From Agriotes lineatus (taxonomy: Eukaryota > Arthropoda > Insecta > Coleoptera > Elateridae): a DNA stretch of 64,000 bases. Below, piece by piece: positions 51,898-63,807 of this stretch (the first letter of the stretch is position 1; the number at the start of each line of letters is the position of its first letter). The stretch lies in NCBI GenBank assembly GCA_940337035.1, contig CALNHX010001927.1:62001-126000 (forward strand), in the 5' to 3' direction. The notes below the pieces were generated by a model, which saw nothing but the letters and a program-made list of their open reading frames with translations, did no database searches and was not told the origin of the DNA. A program made the translations under genes and the position numbers.

Positions 51898-53301
51898 CAG
51901 GGCTGTCCAACTTCAAGGGACCCAAGGGCCACTGTAAAAAATTTGATGGTTACGAGGGCCGCATCTTAAAATGTGTCTTATCCGACTTTGTGAGTGATTT
52001 GTAATAAATATAAAACGTGTATATTTTAATACTAATTTTTATTTATTCAAGAAGCTTAGGTTACATTACAAAAAGCATTGAAACATAAACGAGATATACA
52101 GGGTGTTTCCTGAGGTAACCGACAAAGTTACACCATATGTTCTAAAAGTGACTCTAAACAAAATAATCCTATTCAGTTTAGGTTAATTTCTTTCCGTTTA
52201 GAGATACCGACAAAAGAAAAAAATACATCAATTAATCTAAATTTACGTATAAAGATGTGACGTTTCACCCCCTTACTAAGAGCGTCAAAGATTTACCCCT
52301 CGGGTTAAGCTCAAATCGGAGAAATACGTTTACTCAAATATATATTCGATTAGGTAAAACACCAGATAATTACCAAAACAAATATAATGTTTTTAGCTAG
52401 TTACAATTATTAATTAAAAATAAATTTGAGTTGTACATTATTTAAAATTAACATGTTCTTCTGGAACGGTGTCTGGTTTCGTGGGTCGAGCTGCAACCCA
52501 ATGCACCGGCGAGTGTTGCGGGTCCCTATTGGTAGTCCGCCGGTACGCACGCCGATTCTTCGGGAAATGGGCTGAGTGAGTCTTTTGTTACTGCAAACTT
52601 GACCTTCCAATCAGCAGTGATTTTAAGCTGTAATTTTCCGGTGTATTTAGCGATTTAGCGGTTACCTGGGGCGGGCGTTAGTGCCTTAATCCTGGTGCAG
52701 AGGTTGCTGGTACCGTCGGCATCGTTCTTGGAGCGAACGCGGTGTCAAATCCTGCATATGGAATTTATTCACCTTGAGCCGGAAAATGAAGTTGACATTC
52801 CCCCGGTAGGGAATTTGCGGGTTGCGACATCGAACGTCCAGGAATTCACCTTTTAATTACTAAAAAGGGGCCCAGCATGTGAGTTTATGGCGGCTGCAGT
52901 ACTCTAGCCGCTCACAAGCAGGGTAGAGGCTGCGATTCCTACAGTTTAGCCCTGCAAGACAGCAAAGCATATTAAGACAGGGTTAAAGCCCCAGGGATTC
53001 GATTTTCCAAGAAAGTTCAACAATCAAGGTAAAATGGAATTCTTGCGGTCTTGCTCTTGCGGAAAATTTGAAAATAACTCTTGGGCTGACAGTACAACAG
53101 GTCATCTCCCTTGAAGCCTGGTCTGGTAAGGGTTGGAGGCCTACTCCATTAGACAGTTTAGCGTGTCAGACCGGAGAGCCTAGGTAGAAAAGGAGAGGAC
53201 AAGATCAGGAATGGTGGACTCAAGGAGAATTCGATCCGCGGGCGGCAAAAATATCCTGGCAGGCCGCATGCGGCCCGCGGGCTACATGTTGGACAGCCCT
53301 G
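51898..53301. mobile_element. hAT-type non-autonomous element with perfect 8-bp duplication
   Basis: The ends CAGGGCTGTCCAAC (left) and, inverted, CAGGGCTGTCCAAC (right) are identical over 14 bp. AGTTAAAT is duplicated exactly at 51890-51897 and 53302-53309. GC-rich motifs such as GGGCCGCAT near both ends resemble other CAGGGCTGTCC hAT elements. The interior is GC-richer at 52450-53260 and has no recognisable transposase. It interrupts a retrotransposon relic whose frame resumes on both sides. Confidence 0.93.
52097..52260. mobile_element. Possible mariner-type MITE end inside the hAT element
   Basis: TACAGGGTGTTTCCTGAGGT has the CAGGGTGT start seen in the mariner-type MITEs at 9077 and 28491, preceded by TA. 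The matching opposite end was not found, so this may be a fragment. Confidence 0.35.
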
Positions 53302-53849
53302 AGTTAAATAACCAATACACCCATCACTAAATTGAAGAATTGCATTTATCAATTGCCACGTTTTTAGATTGCCGTTCACTCGCCTCAATTTATGTCTATA
53401 ATAATTTTCTTTCGTGATTTTAATTAGGTTGGTTCAATAACTCCGGTAGTTTCGATAATGTCTTAGAATCTGATTGTCGTCAGCATTACGTAGGACTTGT
53501 TCACTTAACTTATCTCTAGTTCGTAGTGAATTTAGTATACCATTTGTCATCCTTGGTTTTAATCTTTTAAATTTGAAATATGTGTTTTGAGTATATTCAT
53601 AAATAATTGGACAGCATTATCAGGATCCTGTAGTTTGAGCCCTTCCATCTAACTTTCATTACTAACAAGGTTATTTAGCTTATCAAAATCAAGTTGTATT
53701 TGAAAATTCTTATTTATAATAGGATTTGAATGATTTTTGATACTACAGTCGAATTGCTTTATGATTAATGCAGTAGGATAGTGATCCGTCACTTGTAATT
53801 TAATAACAATTACGTATAGCAAATTAATTATTTTTTGATTACATTTAAC

Positions 53850-53990
53850 AAAAAAATGAACTTTTCTGTAGAATTGGTAATTTTTTTAAATTATTGACAA
53901 ATGCTTAAAAATTTAAAATAAAATTTATGGCTAATTATAAGACCACTGTAAAAGGAAGTTGTGTTTTGGCTCCTATTCCACCAGATTTTT
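53850..53990 (+). repeat. Second copy of the right end of the 48.4-kb repeat
   Basis: Matches 48955-49120 through TTATTGACAAATG, GGCTAATTATAAGA, CACTGTAAAAGGAAGTTGTG and CACCAGATTTTTAT. 5'-truncated relative to that copy. Confidence 0.7.
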
Positions 53991-54516
53991 ATTATTAAGG
54001 AATTTAACGGTTTTATTACATTTTTAGATAAAATTGAAATTTGAAATTCATTATGGGAAATGGGGCGTCAGCTGTCAGCTGTTTTCCAGAGTCTTCTGAC
54101 TCAGTAATTGGCGTAATTCCAAAAATAACGACTTACAACTTATCAAATTACAAACGCGAAGGGATCAAAGTAAAAAAAATCCGTACCGTACCTTTCAAGA
54201 AAGATTAGATGACTTATCCCTATCGGCTATAAAACATGACGCAGCAAGAAATAACGACATACATAAATCAATAAATGCATTTGCAGAAATACTAGAAAAA
54301 ATGAGATTTATTAAGTTATTGAAAATACTTCAAAAACAGACGTATGGCAGTTTGTAGACCTGTAATTTTTCTATTGTTATATAATAATACAATAAAGTAA
54401 ATGAATGTTGTATTTATGGACTGGTTTGTGTGCCATTGTTAGGGACTTTATTAATGCTGTTTATTTAAACGCCTCATTTAGAATAATAATAGCACATTAG
54501 CTATAAGTGAAATCGC
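53991..54516. other. Possible decayed gene fragment at 54090-54350
   Basis: Plus-strand frames give TTYNLSNYKREGIKVKKIRT and, after a one-base shift, FQERLDDLSLSAIKHDAARN and IHKSINAFAEILEKMRFIKL, ending at a stop. Helical, charged text of this kind could be the C-terminal part of a transposon-associated DNA-binding protein, but no domain could be named. AATAAA follows at about 54392. Confidence 0.25.
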
Positions 54517-54826
54517 CGCAATCTCTCTCATCAATATCCTTAATTATGTTTTCAGACTTATCAAGCGTATTACTTTCGATAATTCCTTAGAAATATTATC
54601 GAATTCCTTCAGATTAACGCGTTTGCACTCTGGACGGATAAACATAATGAGGGTAGTATGATATAAGTTCTTCTCTTTCATCAATATCCTTACTTATGTT
54701 TATCAATTTATAATACGTAGCACTTTTCAATAATTCATTCAAAATATGAGCTAGGTCTGCCAAAATAAGAAATTGGCACTGGCTTACACTCTGCACGGGC
54801 AAACATGATGGCGGATAGTATAATAG
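54517..54826. repeat. Tandem duplication, about 155-bp unit, two copies
   Basis: Unit 1 (54517-54667) and unit 2 (54675-54826) share TCATCAATATCCTTA, TTATGTTT, a middle TTCGATAATTC/TTCAATAATTC and the ends CACTCTGGACGGATAAACAT/CACTCTGCACGGGCAAACAT followed by GGTAGTAT or GATAGTAT. About 75% similar. Confidence 0.6.
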
Positions 54827-56091
54827 CCAAACTCACGTAAATCCCAAGACAGTAACAGATCGAGAGGAGGAGTAGACAGTTAGAAGCTAAGGGCTGAATA
54901 TTTATCATTATTTGTGTTTGTGTTAATCAAGAGAATTAATAAATTAATCCTAAAACCGTTTTCGCCTCTCATTCGACTTGTGATAAAGTCAATTTCAAGA
55001 ACTCAACACCATGTATAAGTATTTCGTTATTAAAATTTTGTTTTATTTCTCATAACTTTGTTTTCAAATGATACTTGTTGCATGTTTTAAATTTCTCTGT
55101 GCGGGGGAGAGGGGTTCATAAATTGAACTTACGATATGCCTTAATTTTATAGTTAAGCTGCTGTGTATGTATGCATTTCTACCGATCTACAGCAGAATAA
55201 CTATTCTGTGCAAACTGACTTTGTAATAATTAATAATTCAAATATTATTAAATGTTCGTTACACAAGTAACAGGTTTATATGGTTTTTCTGAAAATGTAG
55301 CTCAATTCTCTACTATTATCGTAAGTTTCTACCAAACATTCACTTCGAGATAAACAAATACGTTTACCTTGGTCTGATGAATGTTACTGCGACGTCACTG
55401 ATTAGATTATATACAACCTTCACGTGCGTAATCGCACTCTAGAAGTGTTATAGCGTTATAGGATTTAAGAATTTCTTTAGCTACAAAAACTCTAAAATTA
55501 TTAGTGACTACTTACGCAATTAGAAACGTGAAGAAAAACCACACACACGTAATTCCTGGCCAATAATGAATTTTTAAATAGCACGCCATAATATGCTACT
55601 AATATATATAAATCTGTTGTATTCACCAGATTAGAGAAACACCGCCATTATGTTGATTCTCATATTTTGTAAATACGTTTAGATATAAACCGTCATTCTG
55701 TACTGCCTGTCGTAGGGTAACTGATAATGGCATTCTTGCTGAACTAAAGTTTACAACTGAGTATGACGGTGCAGAAATATTTTCAGTCACCTATTAATAA
55801 TAGTAATAGTATAATCAAAGTTCAATGAACGCGCCTTATTGGTGTCAATTAATATGTCACAATTCGATCAAATAGTTATTTCTATTTTACGCTACTTTAG
55901 CAATAACTGATACTGCATATTTCATGTAATCAAAATACTGTAATCAGTTAATTACAAAGTTAAATTATAACCAGAAACGTCGCACCTACTAGATTACTAC
56001 TTTATTTAAATATTGTTAAAAACATCAATTGGCAGTGTATCATTAGGGACGTCAGTAATATATGCTAGAAAGGAAGTGGAGTTAAAAATGC
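54827..56091. other. AT-rich spacer, nothing recognised
   Basis: About 1.26 kb with no ORF above 60 codons, no RNA and no repeat recognised. Confidence 0.45.
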
Positions 56092-56111
56092 ATTGACAGT
56101 AGGGATGGGCG

Positions 56112-56205
56112 CGTGACGTGAAAACAGTCGTGTCACGTCGTGTCACGGCGTGTCACGTCGTGTCACGGCGTGTCACGTCGTGAAAGTGACTAATATTTGA
56201 AAATC
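56112..56205 (+). repeat. Subterminal tandem repeat GTGTCACGTC/GTGTCACGGC
   Basis: A 10-bp unit, alternating between ...CGTC and ...CGGC, is repeated about five times at the left end of the hAT element; looser copies occur at the right end (58045-58150). Confidence 0.85.
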
Positions 56206-56357
56206 GTGACGTGAACGTGAGTGAAAATTTCCAAGGCGTGATTCACGTTTCACGTTAATTTCACGTTAAATATTTAGTAACGAATAAAAAACTATAGGAT
56301 GCAGCAACTTTTAAATTCATTAAATTACAAATTGTGCCAAACAAGTTACATTATGTG

Positions 56358-57151
56358 TAGTGATGCAACCATAAAAAAACGGTTCGTTTTTTTTACAAAA
56401 AAAACCTGTTTTTTTTTGCAAAAAAAACCGAGCAGTCTGGTTTCTTTTAAAATAGGTTTTTTTCAGAATTAAAGTGTAGTGAATAACAAGTAATAATCTT
56501 TGCAAAAACAAAAAACATATTTCTAAATAAAAATAATACATTTCATAGGTAAAGTGCATTATAGAATTTATAATAACAAAAAAAAAACAAATATTTCTAA
56601 AGAAAAATAATGTATTACATTTCATAGCCAAAGTGGATGTAGAAATTATAATAATGCAGAAATTACTCGCTAACAGACATGGCTGACTCCTCAACTGATT
56701 CGGAGTCAGTTTACGTCACTGTCTTATGACTCTGATGAATCGCTAATATTTAACATAACTTGATTCGTCGATCAGCTCGACAGTTTCAGAGCTAGGTCCA
56801 GCTTAATACAACTTCCAACAGTGGAGGTGGGGCAGGGGTGCTCGCATAGACGCATGCATATGCTTTGCTGTTCTGTGAGTAATACGAGTAGGCAGTAGGT
56901 ATAAAATTTTACTTTTGTTTATTAAACATTTGTCTAGTCTGTGCTGTAGTTTTCTTGAACTTTAAAGAGCATTTAAAATCAAAATAAGTTTAAATTTTGT
57001 CATTTGCTTACCTGCTGCCAACCATACCTACCAAAATGTGCCGCCAGTTACAAAAATTAATAAAAAACAAAAAAAAACAAAAACACCGTTTTTTGTAGTT
57101 TTTTTAAAGGTTTTTTATTGGATTTAAAAAAACGCGTTTTTTACATCACTA
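56358..57151. mobile_element. Nested hAT-type MITE with TAGTGATG ends
   Basis: Left end TAGTGATGCAA and, inverted, right end TAGTGATGTAA. Flanks ATTATGTG (56350-56357) and ATTATCTG (57152-57159) differ at one base, fitting an 8-bp duplication. Both subterminal zones are made of A/T homopolymer tracts (AAAAAAACGG, TTTTTTTTGC). The outer element's transposase text resumes right after the insertion. Confidence 0.82.
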
Positions 57152-57154
57152 ATT

Positions 57155-57625
57155 ATCTGGCTTTATTTTTGGACCCTAATTATAAATCATTAAAGTGCAT
57201 ACCTTCACATAAAAGAGAAGATTATAATGCAAATAAAACTATAGATTATAATGATGAAATACATAGCAAACGACTCAAAACTGGTACATCAGCATCAGAT
57301 TATTATCTTTCTACACTTAGAGATAGCTCTGACGATGACACATGTAATTAGGATGATGTCGAAACAGAACTAAATGAGTATGTTAAATTAAAATTCGGAA
57401 ATGTAGATGACATTTTAGGATTTTGGAAAAACAGTGTAAATACGCCGCTGTTACAAAAACTTGAGAAATTTTAAACATACCGGCAAGTTCCGCTACAAGC
57501 GAAAGAGTATTTTCTACAGCTGGGCGAATTTTAGAAGAGCGCAGAATTCGACTTAAACCTGAAAATGTTAATTACGTTTTATTATTAAACCAATTTATTG
57601 TGTACTCGTGTAGATGAACTTATTA
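57155..57625 (+). pseudogene. C-terminal remnant of the hAT transposase
   Basis: Right after the nested element the frame gives LALFLDPNYKSLK, then an acidic linker (ASDYYLSTLRDSSDDD), a stop at 57349-57351, ETELNEYVKLKFGNVDDILG and FWKN, and after a frameshift NIPASSATSERVFSTAGRIL with RIRLKPENVNYVLLLNQF. PASSATSERVFS...RL.P is the conserved hAT dimerisation region. The first two thirds of the gene, including the catalytic core start, are missing. Non-functional. Confidence 0.88.
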
Positions 57626-58188
57626 TTCTAATAAAAGTAATGTGTTTTTTTGTATACTCGCCTTAACGCTGAAAATGTTGATCCTTGTACGTAAAAGTAC
57701 TTTCGAACCTACGAATTAAATGTGTTGCATAGCAACATATACCTTCTGTACTCATACCAAAAAGGGAAACGTCAATTCCAATGACAGCTTTTAGTAGTAA
57801 AAGTAATGTCTTTGAAGACAGTTGCATGAAAAATATTTGCAAGAAATCAGTATTTATCCCTTGTCGAATTTATTGTAGTCAATTTTCGTTTTTTTTTCTT
57901 TTTATGTCTACTATTCTGATTGCAACATATCACGTAAATTATGTCAGGTGCAAAACATATTTTTAGTTCTCTTTAGGGTTTTTTCATTGGTTTTAAATTT
58001 GAACATTCTGTTCTATCTGAATTTAGATTTTGAAATAAAAGCTGCGTGTCACGTCGTGAGTGGCGTGTCACGCCGTGAACGTGAGTGAACGTGAGCGTAA
58101 ACGTGGGTGAACGTGACTGTTTAAAGTAAGCGTGAAACGTGCGTGACGTGAGCGAAAATTCACTCACGCGCCCATCTCCAATTGACAG

Positions 58189-59937
58189 TTTTTAATAGTT
58201 ATTTACGTAACTGATACTGAAAGCGAGATTTTACAAGACGCGAAGGTAATTTCCATGTTGAGCCGTAGGAGAATCCTAGAATCCTTCGAGTCCAGTAAAG
58301 ACACTTTCAGTACGAGCTGCTTACAATATTTTTTTTAGATCTTGAGAAGAGTTTACAAGTTGAAATAATATTTATGCAAAATTGTTAAATATCGTAATAT
58401 GTATAAAAGAAGTAATATGCCTCGGAATATCGACAGATTAAGAAAACAGAAAAGGTGAGAAAAATTGAAGCTCAATATTGGAATAGGGTAGAAATAAACA
58501 AGAAGCTCTTATAGAGTCAATTGAAAAAGGTATATACTGTTATGATACACTAAGGGTAGTTGCAAAATAAAAATATGATAAATTTGGAAGATTATTACAA
58601 TCAAAATTTCAGGTGTTTAAATAAGATTGGGTGTCAATTTCAAAATGAATAATGAAAATTAATTGAGACAATGAGTAAGGTAATTTGATAAGTAAATAGC
58701 AATTGAGTATTCACTTTTGATGGTTGAGTTCAATTTTAATAAAGTTTCAAGCCAAGGTTACAATTGACAAATAATATATAATAATAAAGAAATGTAGCAT
58801 GTAATAATAGGACATTAATATTTTGAAGAAGGCAAGAATAATTGTAACTAGGAGAGATATAAAAATTTGTTTAGTTAGTTAAATAAACAAATTTTGAAAT
58901 AACTAATTTTGAGAATAAAAAGTTTGAAATTATGCCTTATTTTGTGTAATTGTTTGGTAAAATACAAAATAAAGGGGCTATTAACAAATCTACGTGGTGA
59001 AAATATGAAAATATAACCTGGAATTAATAAAACCATACAATCTGTGATGAGATTGTGCAATACAGTGAATTAGAAATAAATAACACAGAAGATTACATTA
59101 TTTGAAGGGATTTGGATTTATTGATACATTCATCATAATAGACCAGTGCCAAAAAATGACATTCAGAGAACAAATTCAAGATATAATTAGAATTCATAGG
59201 TGACGTTGGTGATTGCATGGAAGACGGGTCAAACATTTAAAAGGAAGTTGTCGGAATTAGCTGCTTGATTTGGACGGTTATGTGGGTGTTGCTAGATACA
59301 GAGTAGTATCTGAGGAATAAAGAAGGTTAGATTGGGATCATCTATAATACTGAAACTTACCAGGAATCGATTGGAGTGACGGTTTGAAGGGTGATGGACC
59401 ATCATAGTTGTGAATATTGGAGGATTCAGCGGTAGGCGTTGCAGACTGTGAACATCGGGAGCTGTTGGTATTTGGATATTTGCAGTGAAAGCTGGAGAAG
59501 TTTTAAGGTTTGTGTTAATAATTCATATAAAAACATTTTGAACAATAAACAATAAAAGAAAGAGTAAAAATAAACATAACACGGTACTTACTTTGGTAAA
59601 TTGATTAATAGATGTGTCAATGTAAAGAATAATTGTCAATAATTGGTTTGATTAAATGTCAAGTTGACAGTTAATGTCATTCAGTAGTCAAGGATTTATA
59701 TGGAATTTAAACTTCAACTAATAGATCAACTAGATTGGCGAACCACCCTGATAAGAGTACTCAATTGAAATAATTAGTTAAAAGTAAAATTTAACATAAT
59801 TGATTTGAAAAAGAAATTAATTAAGGGCTAGCTCAAAGTGGAGCTACTGCATAATTATATAGTCGCCCGGTGCATTTTAATACATAGCAGTATTATCCGA
59901 AACTAAAAAGAAAGGAATTTGCTGTGAGAACATATGA
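58189..59937. other. AT-rich spacer, nothing recognised
   Basis: About 1.7 kb without an ORF of note or a recognisable repeat. Confidence 0.45.
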
Positions 59938-59998
59938 TATCTATAGTAATAAATAACAAGATGACATGGTACAAGCCTTATCGATACTTCGGCACACT
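59938..59998. repeat. Short dispersed repeat, inverted copy of 39738-39800
   Basis: In reverse complement: CAACAGTGTGCCGAAGTATC, GATAA, GCTTGTACCATGTCATCTTG, matching 39743-39797 at about 80%. The ends of the repeat are not known. Confidence 0.55.
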
Positions 59999-60099
59999 GT
60001 TGGCATGGAGCGCTTTTTTTCATGCACTCTTTGAGGCGCACGCTCCTTGTTACAGGCGAAAACGGTATTAACGACAAAGAGAAACAATTTGTTACAACG

Positions 60100-61510
60100 T
60101 AAATACTCTTTAAAACAAAAGCATCAGTTTGTTACTTCATCAAAACTACACAATCGGGAAAATCACCCAGATTCGCTGCCTTAACCCCGTTACGATGGGC
60201 TGTAACAAAAGGTTGCCCCAGCTTAAAACGCTCAGCGAGAGGGGCGAGTTCTTTACGACCTTAGAATAGGGCTACGATCTGGTAAACGAGATAAGGGTGT
60301 TAAATATTAAAGCTCTTTTGGTGGTACACCCGTTCACTCCAAAAATGGAAACAACTAAACGGGGGTTAACGGGTGTTTGCAGCATCAATAAACTTGCCTT
60401 TAGTTAATTTTCCCTAAAACCCCCTGTATTTTTTATAAAGAAAACACAATAAAAATACGCATGCAGGAGTTGAAATACGAAATAATAATGCATAAAGTGC
60501 TTAATTAAATGAAATCTATTCAGTTAAAAACATGTGAAATAGTTGCACAAATATGAAATACAAAATGAAAGAGTTAGTAAACAGTTAAAATTACTTGATA
60601 CAACCAAAATACAACTACAATAATAGCATCAACAATCGTGAATTTAACAAAAAAAATTACTACGGCGATATTCCTTGAAAGTTCATTAAAAGCAAAATAT
60701 AAAATCTCTAATTAAGTGCGCATCATACGGTAACTTAAATTACGCACACACATCTTCTGAACAGTTTCGCACAAAAGGGTTTAAAATGCACTGTAAATAA
60801 CTAGGAACAAATAACTGGTTTGCAGAATCCAGAGAAGTCAACATTCATGTTCCCTGAAGTGGCCAGCAACTGGTAAAATCAGAGAGACGATGGTTACCAC
60901 GGCCAGGAGTTGAAACGGTAATAATCCCCTCAACAGGTGAATCAATACCGGAACGAAACTTCCAATAAAGGAACGGCGAAAAGAAACTTCAATTTGCGAG
61001 ATCAACATGGCGTCTTGGTAAAGATAGAGCTAGTTCGTTTAAGAATCTGGTAAATGATTCGTTGGAGCGGTAATTGGAGGTCTCGCAACTCCGCGGTAAG
61101 GATTTTTCAACCACAACTAATTTATTTGCCTCCCTTCAACTCTGATACTCATCTTGACAGGGCAGCAAAAGATTCCCACGAAACGAGAACACTCACAACT
61201 TCAATACGCACCAAAAACCAACGAAAAGCACACAGTTACAGTTGTACAGAGGCACTTTCAGCACGAAGAATCCACTTGTTAGCTGTCTTAGGGCGTGATG
61301 GCGAATGCCGTGAAACTCGGACTGCAGCCGCGGGGAGAGAAGACTTGCTCTTTCTCTTACAGGATGACGTCAAGTTGTGCAGTATGGTTTCGTTCACACA
61401 TGGGAATCACATGCAAGCAAGAGCTGGCTTGCGGGCGCCAAGGAGCAATTAAGAATACGATAAGCGGACTACGTCATTTCATCCGGTGCAGAAAACATAT
61501 CTAGATTTGA
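60100..61510. other. GC-richer patches, no gene recognised
   Basis: 60150-60420 and 60820-61480 are GC-richer than their surroundings. The ORF at 61054-61452 (plus, 132 codons) has no domain or low-complexity pattern that could be named, and its start is weakly supported. They may be parts of an unidentified element. Confidence 0.3.
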
Positions 61511-63807
61511 AACACGCATATTTGAGTCTGAATTAATGATATAAAAGAAGCTGGGAAACGCTACTATTTAAAACGAACGCACTAAAGTTTTGGATACACC
61601 ATTAAACTGTCAATTTAGGCTTAAGTTATGCTGGAAAATGCAGGTAAGCGCTAAATTCCGAAAATTGCCCTCACATCCCTAAGACACATTCAGTCTTTGT
61701 AATCTGTTAAAATGGTTCTTTCAATATGGTATGCTTGTTATTGTATTATGTTATATACATGATCGCGCCACATGTGTGACGACTTCGGGTAAAGAGAGTT
61801 TGCAATGAAGCTTGGAACTAATTATTGCAAAGCCGATAAATTTACTTGACTTCCGTACTGTAAGTGTCAAAATGTAAAAGACTATTTGATTGTAAGTACT
61901 TGTAAAATAACTGTCTTTTTAGAGTGTACAGTAATTATGTTAAAGAAGAAAAAGAAGGTTATCCTTCAAACATTTATTTAAGTCAAAATAGTCACTTAAA
62001 GGCAATCGTGTCCTTTCAATTGTAAGTTTTATGTATTTCCACTCTTCTGTATGTTACATTATAAATAAAAATTATAAATGCATTGGCAATGATTAATTTG
62101 AAATCTAAAATATTTGACAGTTAAGAACGTGGAAGTGCTGCTAATACGATAAATCAATAATTATTTAGTGAAATAGTAGAGGTGTTAAAATACCGCATAT
62201 TTGACAATGGGGATGACAAGTAAATGAATATTAAATGAAGGTAATCGGTTTACATACAATTGAGTTGGCAATTTATCATTACCGTTAATGAAGAAGCCGG
62301 ATAGAGCACAGAAAGAGTATAATGAGTATAATTTCATATTTCAAAATTGAAAATGGCTAGACATTTACATTCGAACCTTTCAATAACTTTAAAAAACTAC
62401 ATTCGGGAACAGAGTTTCGAATTCGTGGCCTTAATCTCAGCAACCGAATACTGTACTATTACACCGTACTCAGAGCCCAGCTACACGACCACTTAAACGC
62501 TGTTAATAATAACCCGAATACAAATCGACACACTATATGTGCATATAAAAAGAACAACGATCAATTACTCCTAAAAACTTTTCAGTTCTTTACATTAATA
62601 TTTCACACAAACTAGCGCAGAAACTATCCTGATAGGTTAATATGTCGCTATCGAGATACAATGTTTATATCCATCTGGAGAGACCTTTATTACTGTAAAA
62701 AGCGTACCTAGCGTTAGAATTTATTTTGTTGCATAAATGTATAAAATTTTCTTTATTCAGAGCGCGTAAACGTAGCTTAATTGGTGCCTCGCAGATGCGC
62801 CGCTGTTTGCTATCTGCAATACCGCCAAGCTTCGCTAAGTTGTTGTTAGGAGGTTCGTATTTGTTTCAGCTTTCCGAGATACGAAACGACTTGTTGCGGC
62901 TTGAACAACGTTATTTTCTGTACATAGACTCAAGTTAGTAGCAACCATATACGTAGTTGCCGTTCACCAGAAAAGCCTGTTATATAGGGCGAGTGGCTAC
63001 TGAATTTATGGTGTGATAGCGTTTGGTATTTAGCTAATTGCACCTTGCGTTTCTAGTTTTTGTAGTTTCTGCAAGTACCCTCAACCTGCTGCCAGCATAG
63101 CTGTAAGAGCCCCCTTGGAGGCTATGTAACCATCTGTTACAGAAGCTTGGTCATCCAAAAGTAAATTACGATCCAGCTCTATCATAGTTGTGGAATTATG
63201 CCTTCTTGGCATAGCGTTCTGACCTTCGTGTCGTGCTATTCAACTGACGCACCTGGTTGGATTCCCTTCAGGACTCAGCCGATTCAACATTGGGTTAATA
63301 CTATTCATTCTCCGAGCTTCAGGTACATTAGCGTAGAGAAATTAAAGTGAGATCGCTTATAGCTTATTACTGTTGGCTCAATATTTAATTGGTTAGTAAT
63401 GTGGATCTGTTCTCAGTCTGTAGTTTAAATTTAAAGTTTTTGACCTTGGACTGCATATTAAACTGTATCAATTACTAGTATAGATTGTTATTTGCTTAAT
63501 TAATATTCTGACATATTGCGTACTGATTTGTGTGGAAAAGTTTATGTGCTAGCTATATTTTATGTACTTCAAAACCTCCACTTGCGAGCGAAGTTCCGAC
63601 TGAAGCCCTTTACTAAATTTTCAATACTATTATGGTAGTTATTGCTCTTGTAGCACGATTATTTGATTATATTTAGAAATAAAATACTGCACATTATCAA
63701 AGCATTTTTGTCTTTATTTTATTAGACATTTGGAACAACGTTTGTTAGACTCTTTATAACGGTCGAAAAATTCTATAGTAAACGTATTAATATGTAACAT
63801 TTTGATA
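61511..63807. other. AT-rich DNA, nothing firmly recognised
   Basis: No gene called. 62400-62500 (minus) has weak tRNA-like boxes. 62726-62938 holds a 70-codon frame without a domain. Confidence 0.4.

Larger units (their letters stand above)
50329..53840 (-). pseudogene. Degenerate Jockey-group retrotransposon split by a hAT element
   Basis: On minus, right to left. Endonuclease end (about 53840-53640) with VTDHYPTALIIKQF. Linker (53600-53310) with KPRMTNGILNSLRTRDKLSE and NYYRHKLRRVNGNLKTWQLI, cut by the hAT insertion at 51898-53301. Then (51890-51520) DDKEKANRFNKYFYNVAID and LVTESEIEKQIKTLKTHFSD. RT (51341-50700): IIEKRIKNRFIEFLEKF, FLDLAKAFDTVLHQGL, LQGTVLGPIPFLIYINDL and the mutated catalytic motif FTND (normally FADD). 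C-terminal third (50652-50329): SLNVSKTKFLCFS and YLGIIIDSNLHYKPHID. Numerous stops, frameshifts and a lost catalytic aspartate make it inactive. Confidence 0.8.
56100..58180 (+). mobile_element. hAT transposon relic with CGTGAC subterminal repeats
   Basis: Ends TAGGGATGGGCGCGTGA (left) and, inverted, TGGAGATGGGCGCGTGA (right), 15 of 17 matching. The 8-bp duplication ATTGACAG is at 56092-56099 and 58181-58188. Subterminal zones (56115-56260 and 58035-58160) are packed with GTGTCACGTC/GTGACGTG motifs in both orientations, as expected for hAT transposase binding sites. The interior keeps only the C-terminal end of a transposase and a second element at 56358-57151. Confidence 0.93.

Noticed and set aside
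61054..61452. 132-codon ORF as a gene
   Set aside because: No recognisable domain, overlapping frame at 61295-61504, no promoter or splice pattern; left as unassigned GC-richer DNA.
60100..61510. LTR retrotransposon or relative of the GC-rich insertion at 31.2-33.4 kb
   Set aside because: No repeated end pair, no primer-binding site, no shared blocks between the two GC-rich regions were found by eye.
62400..62500. Minus-strand tRNA or SINE
   Set aside because: Only a loose B-box-like GAATTCGAAAC and a weak A box; the cloverleaf could not be drawn.
62726..62938. 70-codon ORF as a host exon
   Set aside because: No domain, no flanking splice sites of quality.
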